Shown: in pieces, positions 32,394-46,326 of the stretch
How positions within the stretch are numbered: the first letter of the stretch is position 1
Layout of the letters: each line of letters opens with the position of its first letter
Assembly: GCA_014825775.1 (NCBI GenBank)
Contig: MVAQ01000064.1
Coordinates: 30,956 to 94,955 of the forward strand
Origin: Krasilnikovozyma curviuscula
Taxonomy: Eukaryota > Basidiomycota > Tremellomycetes > Cystofilobasidiales > Mrakiaceae
DNA length: 64,000 nucleotides
Reading direction: 5' to 3'
The notes under the pieces: generated by a model
Databases searched by the model: none
What the model saw: only the letters and a program-made list of their open reading frames with translations
Told to the model about the DNA's origin: nothing
Program-made: the position numbers and the translations under genes

Positions 32394-34707
32394 ATTGGAT
32401 AGTCTGCTTACGCCAGCTGCCAATCGCTGAACCGCCTGACCTCGTCGGCGTTTCACATTCGGTCTTGTATTAAAAGGAGTGATCAGAAAATCGATGGTAT
32501 TAGATACGAAGACCGGCGAAGTTGACTTGCTTTTGGTCTAATTTTGACTTTATCTATCCGCCCCAAGAGAAGAGGGACCCCAAGAGCTCTCCTCGTCCAC
32601 GGCACCTTCATTTCTCGATGCGGCTTCACAGTAGTCTTCTATTGCACCAGTCAAGCTTCACTGATATGGTTCTGTGGGGCTGTTTGTGGATCTGCTTGGG
32701 CTGGACTAAAACATGTGCAGCTGAATCTCTTTCGCTTGCAGCATGCTCCCGCTTGACACCTATTTGTAGTCTCTGTAATTCAATGAACTCCATCTGAGTT
32801 ATCAAGAGATGCAGCAGAATCGATGCATTGATTAACTGGTCTTCAAAAAGGAGTAGTCAAAGGCAAGGTCGAGTGTTGCCTCGTTGCTCTGAAGTTAAGT
32901 TTTCCCTTTGGTCTGACCTCTTGGATGTTGCTGCCCTTCATCTAGTTAAGTTTCGTGTGTTATCTAGAATAGGTTATTATTAGAGCTGCTGGGTCTGTTA
33001 CTTGTTTTATCTATATAGGGTGACTTTTGAATCTGTTGTTACCTTGCCTGCTTCTTACACAGCCCGCAACCCAGCCATATGCGCCTGCCTCTACTCTTGC
33101 AGAGAATTCCATTTCAGCATGGTGATTAAACTCTTACTCTCAATTCTTTTGTCGCGGTGCTGTACGTCATCATCTCCATCGTGTCGCTTCCATCCTACGA
33201 ACAAACCGAGTCTCAGTCCACTCTTCAGTCTTGCATCCTCGACGTGCTGCATTGACCTCCTCCCTTCCAGAAACTGGTATATGACATTATAATCATCTAA
33301 AGTCCACAACTGCACAACAAAGCCGTCTAATGCGCCGAGTCGACCTTGCGAAGTAAAGTTGGTGTCTCCGTTGACATGAGAAGGGCTTATTTCAAGGCTA
33401 CTTCCACGATGTTCAAGAACACTTTTCCACTCTTAATAAGGGACCAGAAAGTTGACAAGAAGCTGGGACTGCTTGTTGTGGAAGTGGGCAATCACTCAGA
33501 ACTGATGATCGCTCCTTGAGCACGAGGACAAGTCGAGGCTCTTATTCAATTACACCAAACCTGAGCACTGTTCAAACAAAACATGCACAAAACATCCTGC
33601 GGATGTCCTCAGCTTGTAGGATTGTAGGACAAGTACGAGCTTCGGTCCTAAGTTCATCGCTGCTGGCCTTATTGCTGCCCCAGGGTATCAACGCTCGGAG
33701 CTTCAGTCGTACAAATCCACAATCATTCGGTACTACAGAAGAAAATCGTCGAGAATCCGATTCAACCTTGCTCTAGTGAGCAAGCAGCAAATCAATAGCA
33801 TCAAGGTCTTAAGGACATCTATCAAGATTGGGAGAAGGTGAATTCCTCCAACACTATCTCCAACTCCTTGATTTTTCCAATTTCCTTCCTCTTTTCTACT
33901 GCACTGATCTACCGGACGTATGCGGGTTGTCAAACATTTCCTCAGCAGGGTCCCACGAGCCGTCGCCTTATCGCACCATCAGCAACCATTACTCGCTCTT
34001 GCTCTTGGGATTAACTGTACCACATGAATCCATATCTCTTGATTTCGCGCAATATCTGGCCAAGCTCATCTTCAGCTTCACCAGCTGCGGTTGCCATCTC
34101 TCTCAACCATTGCCTCCGGCAGAACTCTGTATTTTTCCCATTACACCCTACTGTCACCATACGCACCATTTCTCGCTTTAGGCCTATCGTTTACTTGGTA
34201 GCTTTGATGCACGCTGATCCCTCCCACCACTCTTTGATACCCAAGCGCTTCGCCGCAAACCGGAATGCCTCGTTGCACCGCACCCTTGGCAACGCCTTGC
34301 AGCGCGGGTCGCTCGGTCCCTTTTATTGCCCAAGCACTGGATAGGATACCAAGTACTGACCGCATGGTATGATGTGGCTTCAGTTGGTTCGCAACTTATC
34401 TCTTCCTATCTTTTCTTGATGTCAGATGTCGAATTCTGGCGAAAACTGACCTCGCGGGACTGAAGCAGCGAGACTTGGTATTAGTGGTGCCACACTGTGC
34501 AATCAATCTGGTGCAACCTGGATGCGGGATGATGTTTGGCTAGAGTTCAGCACCGTATGATGCCCTCTCCAAGAAATCTGGTGCTACTGAAGTCTGATCC
34601 CCTTATCTCTGGCAGCATCGTGGCCAACATGGGTCGTGTAAGTCCTAAGCACTCGCTCGAGTCTTGGTTATCTCGCAATTTTAGCTAGTCTTGGGCAATA
34701 TCAAGAG

Positions 34708-34715
34708 TATATATA
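34708..34715 (+). promoter_or_regulatory. TATA box of the OPT transporter gene
   Basis: TATATATA about 83-90 nt upstream of the ATG at 34798. Motif and position support a regulated core promoter, as is common for nutrient transporters. Confidence 0.5.
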
Positions 34716-34797
34716 CCTCTTTCTTATCTTATATCACTTCGGTCCAGAATCTATAACACACCGTGCACCAAACTCAGCGCCAACCTCTTGTTTACAA

Positions 34798-37700
34798 ATG
34801 GCTGCCTTGAGAGGTTTCGCAGACGACTCCATCATCGCTGGTGATACACCAATCTTGACAACCACAGCATACTCCAACACTCTTACGGTCGACGAGAAGA
34901 AGAAACAGAACGAATCAGAAGAATGCTCAATCGAGGACGAAAAGAAGCTTGTTAAAACCGACCTTCAACACGTCGAAGTCGGTCCTGATGGGTTTCATCT
35001 CCATGGTGATGACATCGTTGATGCCAAAGGTGATTTTTATAACCAAAGCCAAATTTCTGACTTGGCTGAAGCGGCCTGAATTCTGTTTTGCAGGCGACGA
35101 TGATGATCCAGAGTTTGCTACTATTCCCCTCATTGTCAGAGAACTCTGTGATTTTGAAGATGAGACAGATACTCCTTGCATGACTTGGAGATTTTATTTC
35201 TTAAGCGCTATCTTCACTGCTCTTGGAGCTTGGCTTGTTCAAGTGAGTCGCTTAGGACGGGTTCATTCATTTTTCCACTTCTGACAGTTCATCTTGGACA
35301 GATGGGTTTCTTCCGAACTACTTATGTTCCTTACAGGTAATTATTTGTTTCAGATATTCTTCAGATGATTACTGAAGGCTCGGTTTCCTATTTTAGTATC
35401 TATTTCGTGCAAATCGCAACCCTATACTTTGGTCGCCTTCTCGCAGCTCGCTTGCCATCTAAGCAAGTTGGCTTTGGGAATTTCAAATTTGATTTGAATC
35501 CAGGCCCTTTTTCTGTCAAGGAACATGTGAGCACTGTATCCCTTTGAAAATGGGTGAGCGCCGCCTTCCTGACTTAACTATGTTTTTGTTAGGTTTGTAT
35601 CGTGCTCGCTGCCAACACAGGTGCTACCAATAACCTCGGTGACTATGTTCTTGCTCCTCTAGCTGTGTTTTACGAGAAGCCAGTAAGTATCCGTCGAGTC
35701 TCTACTAAACATGCTTTGTTACTGATTTTAGTTGTTTCTCTAGATGAATGGTTGGTTGGCTATTATTTTCATGCTTAGTTGCGTGTTCATTGGTTTCAGT
35801 TTCGCGTCAATGGCCAGAATTTTTTTAATTGAAAACCCCCGTAAGTCGTCAACACAATCAACGGGTAGCCCAAGATTAACAAAACCTACTTCTTTTCCAG
35901 AAACTATGTTCCCTCTCACCCTGCAACAAGTTTCTGTCTTCAAGGCTATGCGATCGTCATTCGAGACTGACGGCAATACTGCCAAGAAACAAATGAGGGT
36001 GTGTTACTTCCAGTGTCTTGTCATTTTGTGATCCCTGAGTTGCTGATTACATCACCATCGGCCTGTCAGGTATTCTGGTATGGTATACTTAGTAAATCGA
36101 TCTCCTTACTGGTTAAACCTTTCATGTTAAACTGAGCGTCTCGTGCTCTTATTTTATAGTCGTGTGCTGTTGGGAGTTCCTACCAGAATATGCTGCGCCA
36201 ATGCTCTCGAGTTTGGCATTGCTTTGCTGGGTTACTTCAAATCCAACAGCCAATTTCCTTGGTTCAGGTACATTTCTGAGCTACTGGCATGATCCGGATT
36301 ATACTTACCTATCGTTTCTCATGAATATAGGTCTGGGTGGGGCTGGTCTTTTCACTTTCACACTTGACTGGAGCAACATTGGTGCGTTTTACCTTTTCGA
36401 GGTGGAATCCAATACCAAGATTCTGGATGCGCTAACTCTTTTAACCAACCCCTCAGGTTCAACAATAATTTACTACCCTTACGTGAGTCTTGGAAGTTTC
36501 ACTTTATCTCGACCGCGCACCAATTGACAACACTCAACCTGTCTTTAGTGGACGCAAACAAACATTTTCATTGCAAGTGTGATCTCTTGCTGGATTTTGG
36601 TGCCAATTGGATACTTCACTGGTGCTTGGCAGTCAGATCTTTACCCCATCCAATCTCAAGCTCTTCGCTTGCGCAATGGCTCACGTTATCCGACTGGGGC
36701 AATGATGAACTCCGATTACTCACTCAACGAGGAGCTATTCCAGGAGTTGGGACCACCGATGATGTCGGCACAGTTAAGATGGGGTTACTTCTTCTCGTAC
36801 ATGGCCTACTTGTGAGTTGCTACTCGGCAGTTTACGTTTCCGCTTCCCGCACCGAGCAAAGCTAAAATGAATGTACTGGACTTGACTTGTGTAGAGGAGC
36901 TTTCACCTCCCTTGTCCTGTTCCAAGGTCCTTTACTGTGGAAGATGATCAAGTCAATGCGCTCTGGTAAAGAATATCACCAGGACAGATTGACCAAGCTC
37001 ATTAGAGCGTACCCTAAAGGTAAGTAATTCAATGACCCCTCCCACAAAACAAGCCCAACAAATTCCAACTCTTAATTTTGAAATTCTGAATGTCAGTGCC
37101 TCTGTGGTGGAACCTTGCTCTTTTCGGTGTCTCCTTCGCGTGCTTAATCGCTTTGACGGCCACAGGCACCTTGTATATGCCAATTTACATGCTCTTCATT
37201 GGAATAGCTATTGGAGCTGTGATTGTTCTTCCAATGGCCTATATTTATGCTGTATCAGGTTACCAAATTCCAGTGAGTCGCCAATGGTGAACTTTGACTT
37301 CCGGAGTCTCATTTCACTGACACTGTCGCTGACTCTTCACAGGTCGGATATTTCAACGAACTTTTTTACGGGTAAGAGAAGTTTCCCTTGAAAGTAGAAT
37401 CAGTGATTAATAACCGATGCCCCTGCTCATCTGCAGATATGCGATCGACGCCGGAGGATCCAGACACCCAGTTGGCTCGCTCTCCTACCGAGTAATCTCA
37501 GGACAGTGCTGGTACGAAGCCCAAGCAATGCTGTCAGACATGAAGGTCGGTACTGTTTAGGCGTTTCCTGCGAGATCGCAGCAGCTGAGGCTTTCCCATT
37601 TCTAGCTGGGTCACTACTTCCATGTTCCACCTCGTGCAGTGATGCTTTCTCAAATCTGGGGTATCTGTATTGGTGTTCCAGGTATGTTTTCTTATTATCG

Positions 37701-38584
37701 GAGCCTTTCCGGCTCATCTTATTGATCCTTTGTTCTTGTTTGAACAGTCAACTACGCAACAATTCTTTGGGTCTGCAGCACTAAAGGAGGCTATTTGTCA
37801 GGTGATCTCGTAGATCCCAACAAGTAAAACTCCCTTTTATCTGGAAATCAGAACCCGTCTGACATTTTTGTGTTCTGTTTTAGTCAATGGACCGGTCAGA
37901 CGGTCATTTCGCTCAACGTGAGTTTCACTCCTTACACCTTATCTCTGGTATGGTTCTAATACTTTTAGTGCTTCTAATGAACCAGAACCAAGGCATCAGT
38001 TTTGCTTTGATTGGTCCTAAGAGGCTCTTTGCCGACCCAATCTATGCTCCGATGCTATACGGCTTCGTCCTTGGTGTCGGTGTCCCTATCTTGCTCCGCC
38101 TCGGGCACTGGAAGTTCCCCAAGGCTCGCTTTGACTTGTGGAACGTCCCAATCTTTGCTACAACCTTCGAGAACTTCTACGGAAATATCTCTGTTGGCTT
38201 TTTCACTAGCTTCATCCTTGGTGCGCGTTGAATCCCATCTTACTCTGTCGCTGCTAGTGTTGCTGATACATTTATCAAACACAACTAGGCTCTTTGAACC
38301 ACTTGTACTTCAAGAAGTATAAGTATGAGTTCTGGAAAAAGTACGCTTATCTGGCTGGAGCTGCAGCTGACACTGGCTTCAACTTGGCGATGCTTGTCAT
38401 CTTCATCGCTTTCAGCGCTGCTAAGACTGTTCAGATGCCCAACTGGTGGATGAACAATGCTGATAGTGTTGAAAGATGGTAAGCGTCTGTTCATTTCTTC
38501 TCCCTTGAGGTTAGTGTCGTGTTGGGCAGCTCAATATTGACAGTCGACCGTGCGCTTGTTTGCAGCTTCCCATCTCCCGCCTAA
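34798..38584 (+). CDS. OPT-family oligopeptide transporter
   Basis: A large, intron-rich gene for an oligopeptide transporter (OPT/PTR2-independent family). The N-terminal tail is acidic, then DPEFATIPLIVRELCDFEDE, MTWRFYFLSAIFTALGAWLV, YFGRLLAARLPS, the FDLNPGPFSVKEH motif (the family's NPGPFxxKEH signature) and NLGDYVLAPLAVFYEKP. Further blocks are LFQGPLLWKMIKSMRSGKEY, HPVGSLSYRVISGQC, HVPPRAVMLSQIWGICIGVP and ISFALIGPKRLFADPIYAPM. The end is KTVQMPNWWMNNADSVERC with a short final exon encoding FPSPA, stop at 38582-38584. These proteins import tetra- and pentapeptides or glutathione with protons across the plasma membrane; the substrate is not readable. About 12-14 TM helices and some 20 introns are expected. 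Confidence 0.92.
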
Positions 38585-38913
38585 ACTCGTTGTATTGCTT
38601 TCAGCAGCATTTCAAGCACAATAGACATTTCATGCCCTAGTGTGCTTGAAATGGCAAGAAAAGGCCTTTTGTATAGCTTTGAGATAAGATACCGCACAGC
38701 TCATGTCACGACTTATCGCATCGCGCTGTCGCAAGCTTTTTTCCCACTGCAATTATCCATGCCCTGTCAAATTCATCTCATGCAATAAGATTGGGAGCTG
38801 TTCCCGTTAAACTTTTGCTTTCGTGGCGGCAGGGATCAGGTATTCTCGACCAGTGGCGTTGGCGTTTCAAGTTTTAGCTGCTTTAGACCACAACAAGCTC
38901 TCGAACTCTGTCA
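38585..38913. other. intergenic region
   Basis: Short spacer between OPT and deoxyhypusine synthase. I see nothing beyond probable 3' and 5' leader sequence. Confidence 0.5.
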
Positions 38914-40445
<1,532 letters not shown>

Positions 40446-41129
40446 ATGGATGTCATTGTTATAAGCTGCGCCCAGTTTGTGTCTGGTGAAAAGATTGTGA
40501 AAGTCACTAATCAAGGGAACACTTCTTCCTTCTTCTTCGTACTCAATAATAAGGCGTGTTTCTGAAACTCTGAAAGGGTTCAGGGATGATGTATTGGTTG
40601 CGCGCGGCGCGACTTGGTTCTGCTGCCGCCCAATTTCTCCTTTTCGCGACACCTTCCGCTGACATGAAGGAAGTATATGTTTTCAGAAACGATTCCAATA
40701 ATTGACTACAATGCGAACCGAAGAGACGCTACCCTGCGGGACGGGTCGATACCTTGTGTTCGCTTTTGTGGCTGCAAAAGGCAATTGGGAAAGTGAGACC
40801 CGCCTGCGTCCCGACGTTTGACTGACTCTGCTACAGTACCGCCGTCGCGCTCTCCCAGCTAAATGCCGGATTTCCCTTCCCTCTCATTAAGGATAAATAC
40901 AATGGAACCAGATGTTCAGTACTTCCCTCGAAACAGAAGAGAACAGATATATAAACCAGGACATCTGATTTGATCAGCAAGCGAAAAGTTAACGTCCAAC
41001 TCCTACTTGCCTCTCAAAAAAGCCCACAACCAGCAAGCTCATAAATTTAACTGGACCATTATCCATCCGGCCCCTGCCAACTCTACTATACCAGCGACCG
41101 GTAAAACTGTAATCCCCACCGCCATCACC
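40446..41129. other. intergenic region with TATA-like element
   Basis: Downstream of deoxyhypusine synthase. A TATA-like TATATAAA lies at 40948-40955, about 175 nt before the next ATG. No gene is supported. Confidence 0.45.
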
Positions 41130-41867
41130 ATGTTCTCAGAGCTCAAGGAGATTTCTGTCTTTACAACATCCTTCTCGCTCGATGCCAGCCTGCCAGAGTC
41201 CCACCATTACCTCAGAACAGCTTCTATCTCCCACTCGCTAGAGACTATCCTGGAGGACCCCATTCCCATCGGCTCAGAAGTCCAGCGCTTCCAAAACTTC
41301 AAATTCCCCCGGCTGAGCGTCGCCGGATTCAGCAGTCATCACACATGTTCTAACAAACACTGCTCCATGTCATCCAAAGTCATTCAACAGCTCGCAACGT
41401 CCTGCACCAGCTCTACAGCAGTGGCGTCCTACGCAACACCCGCTGCCTCCCTCCAGTCGTCCTTTGCATCCTCCGTTGACTCGAGCGCCTGCAGCGACGA
41501 AGAATTCTCCGACTCTGCTTCTGACACAGGGGATAGCATCACCGACGAGGAACATCTCCACATCCGACACCTCGAACACCTCACTAGCCAGCAGCTCGCC
41601 CCCGCCCCCGCCATTCGCAGGAAATCATCCGTCATCGCGATGCTGACGAGGAGGCTCACCCCACTCGAGTTCATCGGCTGCTTGCTCTGGCTCGTCGCTC
41701 TCGCGTACTTCTCCGCCGCGCTCCTTGGGATGGGGACGCGCGTTGGCTCAGATGAGACGGACAAGTTGAGGGTCATGGGCACCATGGCGCGGCTGAAGCA
41801 GATTGGCGCCATGCTGTTTGTAGGCACGGAAGGAAGAGTCGAAAGTAGGACAGTTTCTGAGCTATAA
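41130..41867 (+). CDS. single-exon, single-TM orphan protein
   Basis: An intronless frame of 245 aa from MFSELKEISVFTTSFS at 41130. The same frame is open for about 120 nt upstream but without an ATG. Most of it is Ser/Thr-rich and probably disordered, with an acidic cluster (DEEFSDSASDTGDSITDEE). A basic patch (RRKSS, TRRL) precedes one hydrophobic helix (about residues 187-205, FIGCLLWLVALAYFSAALLG), then a short MGTRVGSDETDK tail. No domain is recognised. Lack of introns is unusual in this intron-rich window. A membrane-anchored regulatory protein is only a guess. Confidence 0.55.
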   Translation: MFSELKEISVFTTSFSLDASLPESHHYLRTASISHSLETILEDPIPIGSEVQRFQNFKFPRLSVAGFSSHHTCSNKHCSMSSKVIQQLATSCTSSTAVASYATPAASLQSSFASSVDSSACSDEEFSDSASDTGDSITDEEHLHIRHLEHLTSQQLAPAPAIRRKSSVIAMLTRRLTPLEFIGCLLWLVALAYFSAALLGMGTRVGSDETDKLRVMGTMARLKQIGAMLFVGTEGRVESRTVSEL

Positions 41868-42343
41868 AGGAGAGAAGAGTTCACTGGTAGCTAGCTAAAT
41901 TGGTGTTGTTAGGAGTTTTGTTTTTGTTGTTTGCGATAACTTTGCCCCTCAAATCTTGAGCGACATAGAAGTGCCATATATTCACACTCACTCATTTGCG
42001 CTCTCACAAGGGGGTCATCGAAACTTGCAGGCCTCAGCAGCTCGAATCGCCACACCCGCGGTGCTGCTGCCCTGTGTCCTCTGTGAGCAAGCAATCTGGG
42101 CACGCACGGCTCAGCCAACACCACTCAAACCCAGAGCACTATATTTTCAATCCCTCCAGCTTCGTCAAGTTATATCTTATAGTGGCAGCTCTCTCGAAAC
42201 GAGAAACAAAAAGGCCAGCTTACGTTCGTTTATCCATCTTCTGCGTGCTTCAGTCTGAAGCCATGCTGACCAACATGTGGGGTTGGCTTTTTCTTTCGAC
42301 TTGAATTATCTTACATTAGCCGCGAGAGGTTTATCTCTCTTGA
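41868..42343. other. intergenic region
   Basis: Spacer between the single-TM orphan and CDC4. I see nothing supported. Confidence 0.5.
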
Positions 42344-45300
42344 ATGGGCACAGTGAGCATCAGTCCTGAGTCCACTTTGTCAGGAATGGATCGAGAGGAG
42401 CCTGCGGGCGTGTTCAGAGGGCCAGACGGTGGAATGTACCTTGTAAGTCGTGGGATCACCCACTTTCTACTTACTACCGCCTGCTAAGAACATGTCCTAA
42501 CTCTACTCGTTTTCATCGACTGACTATCAGCGGTGGGAACCAGGAGTGACTGTCACGACGTGAGTCCAACAAACAATGAGCCTTCGATGCAGGGCGACCT
42601 CTCTCCTCCTTTGTCTTTCTAATAGACTACTTGTCCTCCTACATTTTAAATAGAACAACTCATACAACAACAACCACTACTCATTTCCCCCCAGTTCGAC
42701 TTCCACTCCCAGCAACATCCACCAGCACCCCTCAGCCCAACGTTTCCCTCCCGGCCTTCTCGTCGAGATTACCTCTTGAAAGATTCCCACTTGCCTCCGT
42801 CCCAACTCCTGAAGATCTCAGGTTTTTTACGCTCGATCTAGGGGGTAAGAAAGTCATCTTTCGAGAAGAAGGCTCAGACGGTCTCAACACAGCAGGTACC
42901 GAAGAGGTGACAAAGGGTTGGAGGAGGTGTGGTGAATTTGATGGGACTCCCGAAGGTGAAGTCAGCCTAATAGAAGCTCTTCAAGTATCCACTCCTCTAT
43001 CCTCTTCAACACCGACCTCAGCTTTCAGAAAACTCGATAAGGGGAAGCAGCGAATGGACGACGATGCAGAGAGCCGAATGCAGCTCGTCAGTCTTGGATC
43101 ACCACCAGCACGTCTAGCAACAACGACATCAACGACATCAACAGAATCTACGGGAGGTAAAGTCGCGGCGCCCATGCCAGCTTCAGTCGCTATTGATGGT
43201 GGTGAGGGCTTCAATATGGAAGGGAGCCCACCTCGGAAACGTCTGCGAAACGACCTTCTCTTACATCGAGGTGGGAACAACACTCAAGATTCTTCAATGG
43301 CACCTTCTTATTACCAGCAAGCAACACCTTTTTCTTCCACATTTCAAGATTTCACCAATACGGGCTTACTCTCACCAACGGGCGCAGGTTCCGCGTCCAG
43401 CCTCATGTCTGTGCAGCCCCAGCCCCAGCCCCAGCAGCAACAACACCAATCATCATCATCAACATCATCATATTCCCAAGCTGTTCCTTCCATTGGTAGT
43501 GGAACAGAAATATCGGTTCTATACTCACTGCCCTCCCTTCTTGAGAACTTCGAAGCCCTCCCACCCAAAATTAAACAACACTTCCTCATGCACTGCTTTA
43601 GAAGGTCCGACCTCATGACGATCCAACGTCTATCAAGCTTCATATCTCCGGCCCTTAAGTTCGACTTTGTGATCCGGTTTCCTCCAGAGGTGACGCTGCT
43701 GATTTTCAGATACGTCGACCGCGCAGGTCTGGCGGCGTGTGCGCGAGTGAGCAGGAAATGGCGTGAGATGGTTGATGGTCAGTGGATCATCTGGAAAGAA
43801 CGAATGGTCCGAGATGGCGTCTGGTTTGGACATGGCGCTGAAGAGGAGTCTGAGGATCAGATTCGAAGGAGGTGGGAGGTCGTCGATCAGATGAGAAAGA
43901 CGAGGGACCAACAACGCCAGCAGAGCGATGCCGGTGTCGCAACTCCAACCATGACTGAAGCTCAGTTTGCATCTCAAGAAGAAGAAGAAGTCATCAACGG
44001 TGGATCTGCCACCTCAATCAGCATCGCTCAGGAGTATGCTCTCAAGGAAAGTCTCAGGTCGCTGCCAAGATCTCACCCTTACAAGCATATCTACCGCATG
44101 AGGTGGCTTAAGAAGGTTAATTGGGCGAAGTCAAAACCAAAGCACAGGTTCATGTTCCACGGACATGGCGCTCATGTCGTGACGTGCCTCCAGTTCGACA
44201 CCGACAAAATTGTCAGCGCCAGTGATGATGTGAGTGAATAATAGCTTGGCTGACTGTGTTACTTCTAAGCTAAAACATATGTATTTATTCTGTTTAGCAC
44301 TCTATAAATATCTACGCCATCAAGAACGGCCATCTTCGTTGTCGATTGGACGGTCACGAAGGCGGAGTGTGGGCTCTTCAGTACAAAGGAGATGTATTGG
44401 TCAGTGGGAGCACGGATAGAAGTGTAAGAATCTGGAGCATCGAGAAACAGGAACAAACACACGTCTTCCACGGTCATACTAGTACAGTTGTGCGTACCCT
44501 CGTCTTCTCCCCCTTAGTTTTCTACTTTGAAACTCACCAGAAATCTGTTTTACAACGCTTACAGAGATGTCTTCAGATTGTCGAACCTGTTCTGCAGCCG
44601 AATGGAGAATACCTTCCACCTTACCCTCTGATTGTCACTGGTTCACGAGATACCACCATCCGAGTGTGGAGGCTTCCGGTCAAAGGCGAACCTGACTTCG
44701 AGAATCCCAAAAAGGGAAAGCACTTTAACACCCCAGGTACAAAATCAACTAAAGACGAACCCACCAAACCTGAAGACAACCCTTTCCACAATCACGTCCT
44801 TGAAGGCCATACTCAAGCTGTTCGTGCAATCTCTGCTCACGGCAGGTATTGTGTTTCGGGAAGTTACGATCATACGGTCAGAGTGTGGGATATTGTCAAA
44901 GGAACATGTCTGCATGTTCTTCAGGGACACAAGGCTAAAGGTAAATTTTATGTTTGCTTCTTCAAATGTTTGTGATGCTTAATGTCCCTGTTGGCCGACT
45001 TTCCTTTCAGTGTACAGCGTCGTTCACGACCCTCGCCGTAGTCGAGTGGCTTCTGGATCGATGGAGTAAGTTCTCTTCTTTCTCTCAATCTTTTTACAAA
45101 ATCTGACTCGATTTCTTTTGCAGTGGTACTGTCAAAGTCTGGGATTTGATTTCTGGAGAATGTCTAGCTACTTTGACTGGTCATGAATCTTTAGTTGGTC
45201 TACTCGGCATATCTCCAAACTACCTGGTCTCTGCAGCTGCAGATTCTACCATCAAAGTCTGGGACGCCAATACCCTCGAACTCGAACAAACTCTGACAGC

Positions 45301-46160
45301 CCATACTGGCGCTATCACCTGCTTCCAACATGACGAGATGAAAGTAATCAGTGGAAGTGACGGAACTCTGAAGCTTTGGGACATTAAAGATGGCAGCTAT
45401 ATGAGAGACTTGGTTACTGGAATCCAAGGTGTTTGGCAGGTTGCTATTTCGGGCAGATACCTCGTCAGTGCCAGCAACCGCAATAACGCAACAGTGTTCG
45501 ACGTCATTGTAAGCCTCCTCATTCTACTTCACACTTTGTTTTTAGTTATTTAGCTCACTCAGTACCTCTTTCCATCTCAAGGACTTCGGTGATGAGGGCT
45601 TCGATGATGGGGCTGGCGATGAAAGGCTTGATGACCTGGCCGTACCTGAGTGGGAGAGATCAAATAGGCTCGAGCCTCGTGCCTACCAAACTGGTCACAA
45701 CAGATTCAGACGTGCCTCCCAAGAAGAAGATGTTGACTCAATGATGCTACTGGATTCATCCACAGATCCGTATGAAGATAATGAGGTGGAGATGTTAGAT
45801 GCAGACACGGTGGAACCTCCTCAAGCTTCGCCATCTAAAGCTTCTCGCATCCCTAGCAGTAAAGTTCACCTTATCTCAAGGCGACATCTCCAAGGAGAAA
45901 ACAAATTTTCGCAACCTTCGCACTTTACACAAAGCATGGGCACTCCTGAAGCCAGTGGTGCAGGTCCTTCCCAACAACCTTACGCTCCGTCCTCTCCTCA
46001 CCACGACCCAAATTCACCTACCGAAGATTCCACTCAGCAACTGATTACAGAAGAAGCCTTGCCATCTTCGAGTTCTGCAGCGGTTACTGGGCAAGCTGCC
46101 TGGGACGAACATGAGGAGATGGCCGGGCAGGAGGATGATGACGAGAGTGAATGGGCATGA
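42344..46160 (+). CDS. CDC4: F-box/WD40 ubiquitin-ligase adaptor Cdc4 (FBXW7)
   Basis: Substrate receptor of an SCF (Skp1-cullin-F-box) E3 ligase that binds phosphodegrons of cell-cycle regulators in the nucleus. It starts MGTVSISPESTLSGMDREEP at 42344, with two short exons before the long one. A Thr/Pro-rich N-terminal region with poly-Gln (QPQPQPQQQQ) precedes a dimerisation-like helix (LPPKIKQHFLMHCFRRSDLM). The F-box follows: FPPEVTLLIFRYVDRAGLAA, then CARVSRKWREM. The WD40 propeller has about eight repeats: HGAHVVTCLQFDTDKIVSAS, GHEGGVWALQYKGDVLVSGS, HGHTSTVRCLQ, GHTQAVRAISAHGRYCVSGS, GHESLVGLL and HTGAITCFQHDEMKVISGS, among others. A long acidic Ser/Pro-rich tail ends at 46160. Arginines expected for phosphodegron binding lie in the blades (for example TIRVWR). 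Confidence 0.93.
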
Positions 46161-46326
46161 ATGATATTTTTCGATGTGACATTAATAAACTTGTTGTAAA
46201 ATGGACTCCTAGGCTTGAAGGTCGATTAAATCATTGAATTTTTGATATCGAGGATCTAAAAATAATACTAATGCTAATTCTAAGGGGGAAGTTTGGCCAG
46301 AGGCACAAACAGACTGGATGTCATTT

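Larger units (their letters stand above)
32301..34797. other. 2.5-kb region without a convincing gene
   Basis: Several broken open frames occur on both strands, such as plus-strand pieces at about 33516-33776 and 33828-34340 and a hydrophobic piece near 33150-33250 (VAVLYVIISIVSLP). None joins into a model with consistent phases or a known domain. It could hold a decayed gene, a long non-coding transcript, or the extended promoter of the OPT gene. The last 90 bp hold that gene's TATA box. Confidence 0.4.

Noticed and set aside
33091..33315. Minus-strand frame of 74 codons (TLDDYNVIYQFLEGRRSM)
   Set aside because: Composition is protein-like but no flanking exons, no homology recognised, and the other strand is equally open.
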